From: Plutella xylostella
Taxonomy: Eukaryota > Arthropoda > Insecta > Lepidoptera > Plutellidae
Assembly: GCF_932276165.1 (NCBI RefSeq)
Contig: NC_063993.1
Coordinates: 11,108,001 to 11,172,000, forward strand
DNA: 64,000 bases
Reading direction: 5' to 3'
The position numbers and the translations under genes are program-made. This document shows positions 12,025 to 22,463 of this stretch, piece after piece. Below the pieces are notes generated by a model. It had not been told where the DNA came from and made no database searches. It was given only the letters and a program-made list of their open reading frames with translations. Positions within the stretch are counted from its first letter, which is position 1. Each line of letters opens with the position of its first letter.

Positions 12025-12877
12025 TTTAAAATAACAGTGCAGTGGTGAGAACGGGATATTATTATATCGTTAAAGGACATAATTCCTTACCAAAATAGTT
12101 TTTTTTTTTAGATTAAGTCACTTTTTATTATTTTTCTCCTCTAGAATGAGCCAAATATATATTGGTTGCTTCAACTTACTTCATGCTAGTTTGTGTCACC
12201 TGAATAAAAAGTATGAATTCATCGTTTATGTGTCCCTGTACCTACTTTCCCACAGAAATCCACATCAATAAACGAACCAATTCACTCATATTTGTTTAAA
12301 CACTCACATCCGATTTAAAAACTTAAGCCTTAAACAGCCGGAGTGGCCGGGCGAAACATTTGCATGATTTACTGAAACGAGATAAGCTCATTGCTCTCCT
12401 GAGCTCTATTACTTAGGTAATACGGTCGTTATCAGCCTGTAAATTATGTGAGCGCAAATACGTTAATTGCCGCGATAATTCCACGGTATTTAATGTTGAT
12501 GCGCGTTGTGGAGTGATGCACGTCACGTATACCTTTCACGCGTTTATGTTCTAAAGCTGTGATAAAAATACGTTAATAATTTCATACATTGTAAAGTGAT
12601 ACCAGCTTACGGATTGGTATATTTAACGAAAAAGGTACACACGGCCCATTTTATATCCTAATAGTGACCAGATTCCGTTTGAAAGATCGACGTAAAACTC
12701 GTCACTGAAAACCAGCAAAAACAACAGTTTCACAACACTCTGTTGCCGACAGTACACCGCTGAATGCTATCATCAAGCGATTGCACAAAATTGCTTTAAG
12801 CGCTACAATAGTTGAACAAATTTATAGAACTGGCCACCCACTAGCTACAAAAGATACATTTACATAGCAAATTAAAG
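12025..12877. other. non-coding sequence, nothing recognised
   Basis: No gene or repeat end identified. Confidence 0.4.
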
Positions 12878-12937
12878 GGCTACGGTGCTACGAGCTACGG
12901 GCTACGGCGTAGCCTCGTAGCTCGGCCTCGTAGTACA
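12878..12937. repeat. CTACG/CGTAG palindromic motif cluster, copy 2
   Basis: Dense CTACG and CGTAG units including GGCTACGGCGTAGCC. It shares its core with 5838-5912. Terminal repeats were not resolved. Confidence 0.5.
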
Positions 12938-14535
12938 CTGTAGTAGTGACACTTTTTTTTCGGTGACCAGTACTAAAATAGGTATAGGGATCAAGTTTTA
13001 TTGTAAGAGCCATTAGGATTCTACATAAATAGCTAGATAACCGTTTAGGTATTGTTGTGAATTGAATAAAAGTATTTAGTCAGTAAAAAAACTTTTTTTT
13101 TGTCTATCTACATTTTACTGATAAAAATTATATTTATTTATTTATTTATCAAATATGTAACACCAGCAGTTTACACAACACACACAATATATTTTTTGAC
13201 AGATGTATTATTTATTTATTCAGAGATTCTACCACTGTAATGATAATAATAATTACTTTTCAGTGTCTTCACTGCACACGGGTGCACTGTGCCACGTAAC
13301 TGGACGTTTGAAACTTGTCGTTGGGACAAATAGTTCGCAGTCAGGTTTGGTGATTAGGGATTTAGGCTTCACAGGAGTTGCCTCCGAGTGGACGGCGTGA
13401 GATGGACCGACGAACTTCCTCACTGACGGAGTGGCGTCGGAGCGAAGGCATAGCATGACTTCGAATAGATACATACATAGATATGTAAATAAAAGGTTCT
13501 TTACACTTCAAGTTCTCAATTGATTGAGCTTCCTGATGAAAATTATTTAAAATCGTTTCGTTGATTAATTTAAAAAAATGGGTATTAATATTGATAATCA
13601 TCAACAAAATATGTAGTTTTACGATAAAAAACAAAGTTAACTTTACAATCATCAGTGAATTTTGATTTTAGGTCGTGTTGATATGCCTTCGATTATTCAG
13701 TGATGAAATACTAAACTACTTATATTTTGTTATATAGGTTAATTACGAAGCTTTTTGTGGATCGTAGACTTTGCAATTTGAAATTAATGAAATATGTATT
13801 TTTAATGTGTTAATTTATGTATGTAAGATTGGTAATTTATAATAAAATAACTTTATATTATATTTAAATAAATTTATGTTTTATCGTATAGGAAAATGAA
13901 TGACATAGGTAGCATATATATATATATATATATAACTATTTGCCTATATCATTAGTGCTGAGCAGTTTGAGAGCGTCATGCGCTATATAGTTTTATTAGA
14001 GTCACTTAATTTCACGGGAATGGAACTGTTTTTAACCTTTGGTCAAAAAAGCGGAGCGTTATACGTTTGATATGAGATTTGTAGCACTTTTTTTTGTTCA
14101 ATAAGATTTTGTTTTATTTTTAACTTTTTGTAGGATAAATCATAATATAATACAGATGTATTGCAATTGCGTTACTTAATGTTATTTATAACCAGATACT
14201 TAATAATTATTTGTCAATCTGATCCAATTCGCCTTGGTTTACCATATTATGTGCTTTAGATTCATTACTGTCGAAAGTTTTTGATTCCAACTTCATTTTA
14301 ACCAAACACTTTCCTCTAAGATGATTCAATCAATCACTGGAAAGTTACTCCCGGCTCTCCCCCGATGCACCCCGAGCGCCTATTCTCCTCCTTAAAATAT
14401 AGACGCAAATAAGTAGCTAACTGACATTTTCCATTGGGACCTCAAACATACGCAATGTTTTAGAGGGACTGTTAAAAAAAGTTTATGTCAAATCAATGCA
14501 TTCAGTAGTTTCATGTTCGGAAGTCAACACTTTTA
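12938..14535. other. AT-rich non-coding sequence with one coding-like stretch
   Basis: Contains a TTTATTTATTTATTTATCAAA phrase near 13131-13150 that looks like a reversed LINE tail, and a TA dinucleotide run at about 13914-13934. The minus-strand frame 13253-13474 (73 codons, GC-richer, Ser/Thr/Pro/Lys-rich) ends beside a possible splice donor (AAAA|GTAATT). I cannot identify it and treat it as doubtful. Confidence 0.3.
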
Positions 14536-14650
14536 GGGCCACTTGCAGAAACATATTAAATCTAGATTTAGTGTTAAATCTCGGTTTAGTGTCAAATTTT
14601 ATATGGATTGACGTTTCTCAAATCCCACTTAATCCTTACAATAAGCCATT
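14536..14650 (+). repeat. possible MITE end starting GGGCCACTTGC
   Basis: Starts GGGCCACTTGCAGAAAC and carries repeated AAATCT / TTTAGTGT phrases, resembling one end of a MITE family common in Lepidoptera. The matching opposite terminus was not found, so the element is incomplete or my identification is wrong. Confidence 0.3.
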
Positions 14651-14685
14651 TTATTAATCTTTGTTCAATTTTCGATAGTAAAATC

Positions 14686-14826
14686 TGGACAATATGAATT
14701 CATTTGTCATAAAATGCCGTCGCGTATTAAAAAAGTTTCTGAGACCTTCGTGGGAATGAATCCAGGTTTACGGTTGCATAACAGTCGCTCAACTGTATCT
14801 GTGACATGAGAATCTAAGTTCTGCAC
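14686..14826 (+). repeat. dispersed repeat of about 140 bp, copy 2
   Basis: Diverged partner of 11464-11604 in the same orientation. The best-conserved block is the GTGACATGAGAATCTAA region near its right end. Confidence 0.6.
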
Positions 14827-15000
14827 TCCCCTGTAACTACTCTCCATCTAAAAGCATTAATATTTGGTTATGAATCTCCGGCGGGTTTCATTATTATGTA
14901 GATAAGTTTGCGAGCCGTTGAGTGGGGAGTGGTTATTGTTTGCTGTCGGTAAATGAGAAGTTACTTTTAAATTGCCGCTGCAAAATAGTTACAAAAAACA

Positions 15001-15162
15001 AACACTCACGCCTTGTACTAATGTACTCCCTTGCGGGGTAGGCAGAGGTGCATGGCTGCACCAACTTTTCGCCAGTGTTATGTTAGTCCCAATGTAATAG
15101 ATATTTGTTTAAACACAGATATTTGTTCTCGGGTCTTGGATGTGCCCGTAAAATGGCAAATA
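15001..15162 (-). mobile_element. tRNA-headed SINE (type a), copy with inverted 5' part
   Basis: The left part (15001-15102) matches the 3' body of the SINEs at 25063 and 25947. After the shared phrase CCCAATGTAATAG, the right part (about 15103-15162) is the reverse complement of the segment expected next in those copies (CAGATATTTGTTCTCGGGTC...). The tRNA-like head is missing. Inversion of the 5' part of a truncated copy is the hallmark of twin-priming during target-primed reverse transcription. Confidence 0.75.
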
Positions 15163-17274
15163 ACTATGTTTACAATAAGCTTTTTTAAGAGCGCTTTTAT
15201 TAATTACTTACCTATTTTGTAAATCAGAAACAAAATAATAAAACATATTTTCATTCTCACATAAATATTAACATGCAGTTAACGATAGCGAATATATTAT
15301 ATAATGACGTCATTTCCGCCTCTCATTTCAACATTCAGATAAGTTCGAGCATTCAGATTTATTTAACGCTTAAAATTATTTTTTATTTCGTACCTACCTA
15401 CTTACAGAATAATCCCTGATTAACAGAATTCCAGCATTTCAATCATAAGTTTTTTTAAAAAAATGAGTTTTTCTATGAGTAGGTAATTATAATTTATAAT
15501 AATAATTTATTTATTCATATAAAACTTATTATAAAAATACATTTTATATTTAAGCAAAAATATAAAAGCTATAAAGGTAATTTTTCATTGGTAAAGGCGT
15601 TTTATATCATTAATCACATTTGCTGTTTTAAGTGTCTCCTAAACCAAGAGCAAAAGAGCCTGTATCTTAGAGATACTTACATTATTAAGTTGCCTGTTCG
15701 TGTGCGAGTTATTAAAATTTCCAATACAATGGTTTTACTTTATATAATATTATTTATCAACATTTTCCAGTTGAGTTATAATAATATGATCTCAGTTTAA
15801 TGCACCTCCCTATTTCAGTTCATGTAAGTGACGTGCAGAAAATATTATAAAATAATATGAAATTTACGCAGGGTACAAAATTTACCGTGATCTAGCTGAA
15901 ACTGTTAAATTCAGATAGATTGCAAAGTGAAATCGTAGTGTATTTTGGATATTTCTATTTAATTAAGGAACAGGAACATACGTACACGGACGTAGAGCTT
16001 TATACAATGTTCTTTGTACTATCTCCTGTATAGTTTCGTCAATTGTGTTTTATAAGGACCGTATATGAAAATAATATACTCCATTTAATTTACTCAATAT
16101 TTTTCCATGTTTTCAAAGTTCCCTTGTTCCAAGTAGTCATAAAATCTGCTATTAGTCTGAAAACTGATAAAATTTCACCTTAAATATAATATGTCACGCT
16201 GAGAAAATCTTGTTCCCGGAATTAAAATTAGGTTTGCAAAATTCATTTTTAAACTGCACTGAATGAAATTTTGCTTACTTTAGTTAACAAAGTTTTCAAC
16301 AGAAAAATATGAATTATTCGAAATAAATTAATGAATTCCTAATCTTAAAATGCTTTTTAATTCCTCACAGTGTACATAATTCATTAGAAATTCATTCCTA
16401 ATTTAAAACAAAACAGGCACATTAAGCGTTTTCAAAGAAAAAAAATACTTAAAATAAAAACTTCATGGAGGATAAAGTTTGAATTATTTCTTAATATCTT
16501 AATCGAAGAAGCGGTGGCATTAACATTTCTTCGTTCCGAAATTTACATAGAGAATGGCTTTTGATGTCTCATTTTTCCGTCCCATTTTATTGTTGGAAAT
16601 ACGAATATAACTTATCCGGAATAAATAATTACTTCGCTTCGCGAGATCGCCGCCGGCTGTTATTATACGGTACATCAGTAAGGGTTATAATCCGCTGAAA
16701 TCATCTTCATACGTCACGGGGATATTCCACGTACGCACTGGAATACCGTGCACGCAAAAAGTATTTTTATGCCTTTGAGTAATTTCTATTGTTTTATAGG
16801 TTGACTTAAAGAGTAATTATTATTATAACTAAGCGTGATCATGATCATCATCACAATATCAATAAGTTTTTTTTTCAGGAATTTACTAACGATCCACATA
16901 TTCTACGTTCAGAATAACTAATAACCTTATTCGGTTTTACTATGTCAATTTTGCAAAAACTTTGAAATCAGCTAGGTAGATGATGTGGCTGGATAAATAA
17001 CGGGGCTAATAAGTTATTTCTTAGAAAAAAAAAATACAAAAATATAATTATGAGAGCCATACAAAATACAATTTCCATCCAAAAGCTAGCATCTCATATT
17101 GAACGGCCGAATCAGAGGAAGGCATTTTTCCTGTTCCATCCAATCATAATCTGTGAGGCTCACATTAATCAAATGAAATGAAGATATAGATCCATGTCAA
17201 GTAGGGCTTCTGAAGGATTACTTCATGTCATCAATTCATGTAAAATTATCATTTATCAGGTTATTTAACCTGCG
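15163..17274. other. AT-rich non-coding sequence, nothing recognised
   Basis: Only small, low-complexity frames occur, for example 15588-15800. No repeat ends were placed. Confidence 0.4.
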
Positions 17275-17279
17275 TACCT

Positions 17280-17448
17280 TGTTCGGGAGTATCCGGGAGG
17301 TTTATTAATAAAAAACGGGAGCTGACGATATGATAACTGTATTGCAATGAATAGAACCGAAAGTGAAGTGTTAGTACCTAATACAATTAAATCATCTAAT
17401 TAGCCTATGTTAGTATGTGCTCGGTGCGTGAATTCAGGCGCTTCAACA
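17280..17448 (-). repeat. BEL/Pao 3' LTR (169 bp)
   Basis: In element orientation it starts TGTTGAAGCG and ends CCCGAACA (TG...CA). It contains an AATAAA polyadenylation signal shortly before its end (TTAATAAACCTCC). I see no difference from 24870-25038. No strong polypurine tract precedes it; only a short CCCGGGGATA stretch abuts it. Confidence 0.95.
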
Positions 17449-17475
17449 TATCCCCGGGCGTTGAAAGGATCGCTT

Positions 17476-19269
17476 TCAACAAGAAGAAGGTGCGACTGGC
17501 AGTGGACATATCCTACTGAAGGCCCGTCTGATGACCCCAGTGCTGGTCCTTATGTCAGCAACCCGAGCGATTCCGTCAGAGCCCGGATGAACGGTGACGA
17601 CTCTCCCCATTCTCCACTTCAGGGGGGGAAGGTTATCCTCCTTCACAACGACCAAGGTGTCCAGCTTCAGACCATCCTTGCATGAACGCCATTTTACACG
17701 CTGCTGCAGCTCCGAGACATACTCTTTGCTCCATCTTTCCCAAAAGTGTTGGCGAAGTTGCTCAATGCGTTTGAAGCGGGTCAAAAGAGGAGTGGAGTGA
17801 TCCTGATAGTCTGGCTGCGGCAAGGAAGTCAGGGCACGTCCGATGAGCAGGTGTCCCGGCGTCAGTGGGGTGCAATCTGAAGGCTCTGATGATAGTGGAG
17901 TAAGCGGCCTGGAGTTCAAAATTGCTTCAATCTGGGTGAGGGTGGTGTTAAGCTCCTCGTAAGTTAGGTTACAATTTCCCAACACTCTCCGTAAATGATA
18001 CTTGGTTGACTTGACACCCGCCTCCCAAAGACCACCGAAATGAGGCGTATAAGCCGTAATAAAATGGAAATGTATGTTGTCATTGGCCATATTTTCGCTC
18101 AAAAAATTGCAATTGCTTTTTAGGAAGGCGGAAATATCATTGCACGCACCAACAAACGACGTACCGTTGTCAGAGAATATATGGAGAGGCTTTCCCCTAC
18201 GTGCAATGAACCTGCGCATTGCTAATAAATAGGTATTACTTGATAAATCACCTACCAACTCTAAATGAATTGCCTTGGTAGTGAAACAGACAAAGATGCA
18301 GATATACACCTTAACAAGCCTACACCCGCGACCTTGACGAGATGCACTCATGATGGGACCGGCGTAATCAACACCCACACTTTCAAAAGGAAAACCACCT
18401 GGAAGGAGACGCTGCTGAGGTAAGTTTCCCATCAAAGGAGTCACTACTTTACCCTTCATGCGCTGACATAGTACACACTTGTGATAGCAGGCCTTCGCTA
18501 AGTTACGACCTCCTATTGGCCAATAAGTTTCCCTAATGCATGCCAGTAACAACTGTGGACCGGCATGCATCAACCTTTTGTGTTGATAGGTAAATAATAG
18601 TTGTGTAAACAAATGAGTGGACTGTAGTAATATAGGATGCCTTTTATCATACGAAAAATTTGAGTTATCAAGACGACCTCCAACACGCATGATGTGGTCA
18701 TCGTCAATAAAAACGTTAAATTTAAGCAATGGACTTTTTTTAGGCAAACTCTCTTTATTTAATAGTAATTTATACTCAGGAAAAGAATCCTCTTGACATT
18801 TTGAAATTAATAGATTTGATGCTTTACGTAATTCTTCGTCTGTCAAATAGTCAGTCTCAGAAATTTGCTTCCTGCAATGTTTAATAAAACGCAAAGCATA
18901 AGCCACTGCACGGATAAGCCGTGAATGATTTGAAAAGCGGCTAAAGTCAACGAATGCTTTTCCTTCAGAAATAGTTGCATTCAAAGATACATCAGCGTCA
19001 GGACGTGTCTCCGGTAAAGGGCCGACATGCTTGGGCTGAGAAGGCCACTCCGACAGATCATTCTTCAAGAATTCAGGACCAGACCACCACAACTTCAGAC
19101 CAAGCAGGTTACCAATATCCACACCACGAGATATTGGGTCTGCTGGATTTAAATCTGTGGGAACGTGTCTCCACGTATGGTTACCAGCCTTTTCTAATAT
19201 TTCAGCTACGCGGTAACGCACAAAGGGCTGAAGCTTACAAGGCAACATTCTTAACCATCCCAAGACAAT
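17476..19269 (-). CDS. pol: BEL/Pao Pol, C-terminal part: end of RNase H and integrase
   Basis: Continuation of Pol beyond the inserted transposon, starting at the split codon after 19269. Residues are counted from 19263. It contains the BEL-type RNase H end (NPADPISRG, 39-47). The integrase zinc finger follows (H228, H233, C263, C266). The DDE core consists of VGVDYAG (D299), FSDNGTSF (D365) and FGGLWEAGVK (E414), then the LNSRPL motif (449-454). A basic C-terminus ends at 17476, only 28 bp before the 3' LTR. Integrase joins the cDNA to the host chromosome; all catalytic residues are present. It has no start codon of its own, so it is probably untranslated in this copy. Confidence 0.92.
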   Translation of the reverse strand: MVLGWLRMLPCKLQPFVRYRVAEILEKAGNHTWRHVPTDLNPADPISRGVDIGNLLGLKLWWSGPEFLKNDLSEWPSQPKHVGPLPETRPDADVSLNATISEGKAFVDFSRFSNHSRLIRAVAYALRFIKHCRKQISETDYLTDEELRKASNLLISKCQEDSFPEYKLLLNKESLPKKSPLLKFNVFIDDDHIMRVGGRLDNSNFSYDKRHPILLQSTHLFTQLLFTYQHKRLMHAGPQLLLACIRETYWPIGGRNLAKACYHKCVLCQRMKGKVVTPLMGNLPQQRLLPGGFPFESVGVDYAGPIMSASRQGRGCRLVKVYICIFVCFTTKAIHLELVGDLSSNTYLLAMRRFIARRGKPLHIFSDNGTSFVGACNDISAFLKSNCNFLSENMANDNIHFHFITAYTPHFGGLWEAGVKSTKYHLRRVLGNCNLTYEELNTTLTQIEAILNSRPLTPLSSEPSDCTPLTPGHLLIGRALTSLPQPDYQDHSTPLLTRFKRIEQLRQHFWERWSKEYVSELQQRVKWRSCKDGLKLDTLVVVKEDNLPPLKWRMGRVVTVHPGSDGIARVADIRTSTGVIRRAFSRICPLPVAPSSC

Positions 19270-19430
19270 GGGGGCTAACGCGTGTGAATTTGCCGCTAGG
19301 GGCGCTGGTGTTGACTGAGGTTAAGTGACATTTTACTTTTCATATAATTTGTTTGGCGGGCTTCGTGATAAATTATATTTTCGTTCATTTCCCTGTTGAA
19401 AAGTGATCTCTTCGCGAAATTATCGCAAAT

Positions 19431-19786
19431 ATGGATTATTTATCGATGAATGTGCAGTTGCGCATGCTTTGAAAGCTGAATTAAGGAAAAGAGGCGCATA
19501 AATAAGCGGTCTCAAAGAGCAGCTAATTCAGAGGTTAGTTTGTTTACTGTTTACAAACTTATTTTTTACGAAATGTATGCTTGTTTGCTTAGATAACAGC
19601 TATGTTTTTTCTTTTTACAGACACCAAGACTATGACCGTAACAGTAACTTGGTTGGAAACGTAGAGGACAGCATCATACAACAAAATGATTCAGTGTATA
19701 CTGTTGAGTGGCCTTCAGAAACTTTGTATAGCAGTGTGAACACTAAAAATGAAACTCCAGATCTAGATATTGTCACCAATGAGTAA
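19431..19786 (+). pseudogene. decayed two-exon gene with SAP-like motif
   Basis: Exon 1 in frame from 19445 reads HALKAELRKRGA, a stop, then ISGLKEQLIQR up to 19533. This is the helix-turn-helix pattern of a SAP domain (about 35 residues, DNA binding). A donor GTTAGT at 19534 and an acceptor with pyrimidine tract (CTTTTTACAG, ending 19620) bound an 87-nt intron. Exon 2 continues in register as HQDYDRNSNLVGN to the TAA at 19784-19786. Lesions are a TAA inside the SAP motif and an apparent frame slip between the ATG at 19431 and the motif. The protein would be about 115 residues, truncated relative to any full transposon protein. Function is unknown; a role in transposon DNA binding is conjecture. 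Confidence 0.6.
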
Positions 19787-19819
19787 CTACTTTGGAATTT
19801 ATGCACAGTGTACGTACAT

Positions 19820-20003
19820 ACCGTCGCTCTTACGGTGAATGAAAACATCGTGATAAAACCTGCATATCTAGATTTTCGAACCCACAAACCTGCAGAGGAC
19901 CAGCGTGGTAGGAAATGGTCCAAGCTTAGGAGTGGAGTTTAGACCTTAAGGCGATATGCACAAAGGCTCCATTCGAGTGAGCTAGGTGCAGGTACTGACA
20001 CCC
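19820..20003 (+). repeat. RTE-type 3' end motif inside the nested transposon
   Basis: Carries the phrases CGTCGCTCTTACGGTGAATG, AAACATCGTGA and CCAGCGTGGTAGG, which belong to a 3' terminal segment seen in lepidopteran RTE-type repeats. A related segment is present on the minus strand at 47320-47430. It shows that the carrier picked up retroelement sequence before jumping into the BEL element. Confidence 0.5.
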
Positions 20004-20432
20004 TCACAAATAATAGAATACTTAGTATACTATACTACCATTATTTAGTTTCAACTAACAACTCAACCAGCATTCATTGTGTGGATTACTAATGTGTTAT
20101 ATTTTTTGTATAGCAGTGTGTTTAAACGGAAAGGATAAATAAAAGTTAAATCAGTGTGTAACTCTTTTATTTTTATTGTATTTATTAAATGCCTAATCCT
20201 TATTTACATTATGTTCTTTCTGAAATTAGTTATAATGATTTTCACAAACACGGATAGACGGATAATAATTATTTCACAAGCCCTTTTTTAGAACAGTTTT
20301 ATCACTTGGTAACATATGTCCTCCTTTTCTTTCCGAACATAACGCATCTGCACAACATTGCGGGATAGTAACTCGATATGATGATAGTTATTTTATAATG
20401 AATAAGCTTATAAGATTCAAGATTTTAAAACT

Positions 20433-22460
20433 TTATTTCGCGCCAATTTGATGAAGTCGCCTTTGATAAGTTTGACAGCTATGGTACCTCAACCTTAGTC
20501 GACAGTGGCGCCAACTGGTGAGCAAAAAAACGGTAGTCCCCATTGTGGAGTCTGACCAAAAGAAGATCTGATCAATCTTGATCCGAAGTGAATCGACCAC
20601 CTTCTCAAAAAGTCGCGCACCCATTAAAGCACCGCACAACTCCAAACGCGGTATTGTCGCTGGCTTAATCGGTGCTACACGACTTTTGGCTATCAATAAT
20701 CGAACCGTGACGTCTCCTGTACTATCAACGCTGCGAACATACGCGCATGCACCATATGCGCGCTCAGATGCATCTGAAAATATATGCAACTGCACAGTTT
20801 TATGTGCGTCACAAACCATGATTCGTGGACAGCGAACGGCATTTAAAAGGGATAAAGATTTGGTGATCTCATTCCATCGCTTCTTAATCACCGAAGGCAA
20901 CGGTTCATCCCATGAAAGCTTGTCCAACCATAAACCTTGCATGAGCATTTTCATGGTAATAATACATGGAGCTAAAAGACCCAAGGGGTCAAACACCTGA
21001 GCAATAACAGAAAGCAATTCACGTTTGGTATTGCCATCAGTTACCAATGAATTTAATGGAAAGCAGAGGTCATCTGAATCCGAATGCCAACCAAGACCTA
21101 ACAACTTGTTCGGCTCTTGAGAACCAATGTTAAGATCAAGTGATGTCTCAGAAATCTCTGAAAGCAATTCGGGTTCATTTGACCTCCACTTTCTCAATGG
21201 CATACCTGCGGATGCTAGCACCGTGGTAACGCTTTCACGTATTGCCTTGGCTTCCTCCAAATCATCGCTGCCTGTGAGCAAGTCATCGACGTAGAAGTCA
21301 TGCAATATGATTTCAGCTGTCTTCTTGTCGTTACATTCAAGGCCAAGTTGTTTAAGGCAGCGCGTAGCAAGGAACGGAGCACTGGCTGTACCATAGGTGA
21401 CAGTATTCAATTTAAAGGCTGTGATGGGATGACTAGAATTATCACGCCAGACAATCTGCTGTAGATTTCTGTCATCAGGATGTACTTCTATGCATCTGTA
21501 CATTTTCGCCACATCAGCTGATAAAATGTATTTATGCTGCCTGAAACGAAGTAAAATAGACAGCAAATCATCCTGGACTACCGGGCCAACCATCTGTAGA
21601 TCATTAAATGAAATGCCTGAAGTTGTAGGACTGCTTGCGTTGAACACGACGCGTAGCTTTGTCGTGGAGCTGCTCTCACGTAACACTCCGTGATGCGGAA
21701 TAAAGTAGGCTCCAGCGCAGGAATGAGGTCCCTCACATTCAGACATATGGCCTAACAACTGATATTCAGTGAGAAAGTCGTGGTACATTTGACTTGTCTC
21801 AGGTTTACGCTTCAAACTACGTTCTAAAGAAAACAGACACTGTGTAGCTCTTTTAAGAGAGTCACCTAACAACTCAGGGTCGTTCTTAAGAGGTATCCGA
21901 ACGCAGAATCGTCCATCAGGAAGACGAGACGTATTTTGAACAAAATGATCTTCGCATAACTTCTCCTCGGGCGAGTAATGTGATGACGATGACTTGGAAT
22001 TAATTTCCTCTAGCTGCCAGAACCGCGTCAAGTCCTGTCTAATGTCATCCATCTCACCAGTAAAATGTGATTCAGTTTTAGCGAAGTTACATTTGATTTC
22101 GCTTGAAATCAAAGAGGCATAATTACTAGTGTTAGGACCTGAAACAATCCATCCTAACCTAGTTTCACAAAGAACAGGCCTACCAGTTCCTAACTTAATC
22201 CTTTGCGACCCTAACAAATCCCAAAAGAGATCAGCCCCGATTAAAATATCGACTTCGGCAGGCTTATAAAATGTAGGGTCAGCCAGACAAATATGAGAAG
22301 GCAGTTGTAAAGTAGATAGATCTAGCTCGCGGCCGGGGACATTACTCGTAATTGATGGCAAAACGAAACAATGAAGATCTGTAGAATAAGATTTATCTAA
22401 AGATTTTAAGTGTACACGACACCTTTTGCCTACGTGAGAAGTCACGTTATTAATTCCCAT
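20433..22460 (-). CDS. pol: BEL/Pao Pol, N-terminal part: RT and interrupted RNase H
   Basis: Reverse transcriptase of the element. Visible blocks are LRVVFNAS (269-276), SADVAKMY with the first catalytic Asp (314-321) and the catalytic FYVDDLL (389-395). RNase H starts with LHIFSDAS (558-565, D563), RLELCGA (605-611, E607) and FWSDST (634-639, D637). Native coding ends at Thr639 (position 20544). The last residues to the stop at 20433 are encoded by the inserted transposon end and are not Pol. The frame is in register with Gag upstream, separated by one TAA, so the ATG at 22460 is probably internal to an original Gag-Pol frame. Confidence 0.92.
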   Translation of the reverse strand: MGINNVTSHVGKRCRVHLKSLDKSYSTDLHCFVLPSITSNVPGRELDLSTLQLPSHICLADPTFYKPAEVDILIGADLFWDLLGSQRIKLGTGRPVLCETRLGWIVSGPNTSNYASLISSEIKCNFAKTESHFTGEMDDIRQDLTRFWQLEEINSKSSSSHYSPEEKLCEDHFVQNTSRLPDGRFCVRIPLKNDPELLGDSLKRATQCLFSLERSLKRKPETSQMYHDFLTEYQLLGHMSECEGPHSCAGAYFIPHHGVLRESSSTTKLRVVFNASSPTTSGISFNDLQMVGPVVQDDLLSILLRFRQHKYILSADVAKMYRCIEVHPDDRNLQQIVWRDNSSHPITAFKLNTVTYGTASAPFLATRCLKQLGLECNDKKTAEIILHDFYVDDLLTGSDDLEEAKAIRESVTTVLASAGMPLRKWRSNEPELLSEISETSLDLNIGSQEPNKLLGLGWHSDSDDLCFPLNSLVTDGNTKRELLSVIAQVFDPLGLLAPCIITMKMLMQGLWLDKLSWDEPLPSVIKKRWNEITKSLSLLNAVRCPRIMVCDAHKTVQLHIFSDASERAYGACAYVRSVDSTGDVTVRLLIAKSRVAPIKPATIPRLELCGALMGARLFEKVVDSLRIKIDQIFFWSDSTMGTTVFLLTSWRHCRLRLRYHSCQTYQRRLHQIGAK

Positions 22461-22463
22461 AAT

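Larger units (their letters stand above)
19268..20543 (+). mobile_element. DNA transposon nested in BEL pol, AT duplication, ISL2EU-like?
   Basis: The insert (19270-20541, 1,272 bp) splits the RNase H codons between Thr639 and the next residue. It is flanked by a 2-bp duplication AT (19268-19269, 20542-20543); deleting the insert and one AT leaves the reading frame in register. Its ends form imperfect inverted repeats of about 58 bp. Both begin GGGG, with matching blocks GGCGC and TGACTGAGGTTAAG versus CGACTAAGGTTGAG. An AT duplication is recorded for the ISL2EU branch of the PIF/Harbinger-like (PHIS) transposons, which is my tentative assignment. It carries a decayed SAP-like gene but no transposase that I can recognise. 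Confidence 0.75.

Noticed and set aside
13253..13474. Coding-like minus-strand stretch considered as a host exon
   Set aside because: A donor-like site is present, but no convincing acceptor, no neighbouring exon and no recognisable family, so it is mentioned only as doubtful.
20578..21000. 140-codon plus-strand frame
   Set aside because: Antisense shadow of the BEL pol RNase H region.
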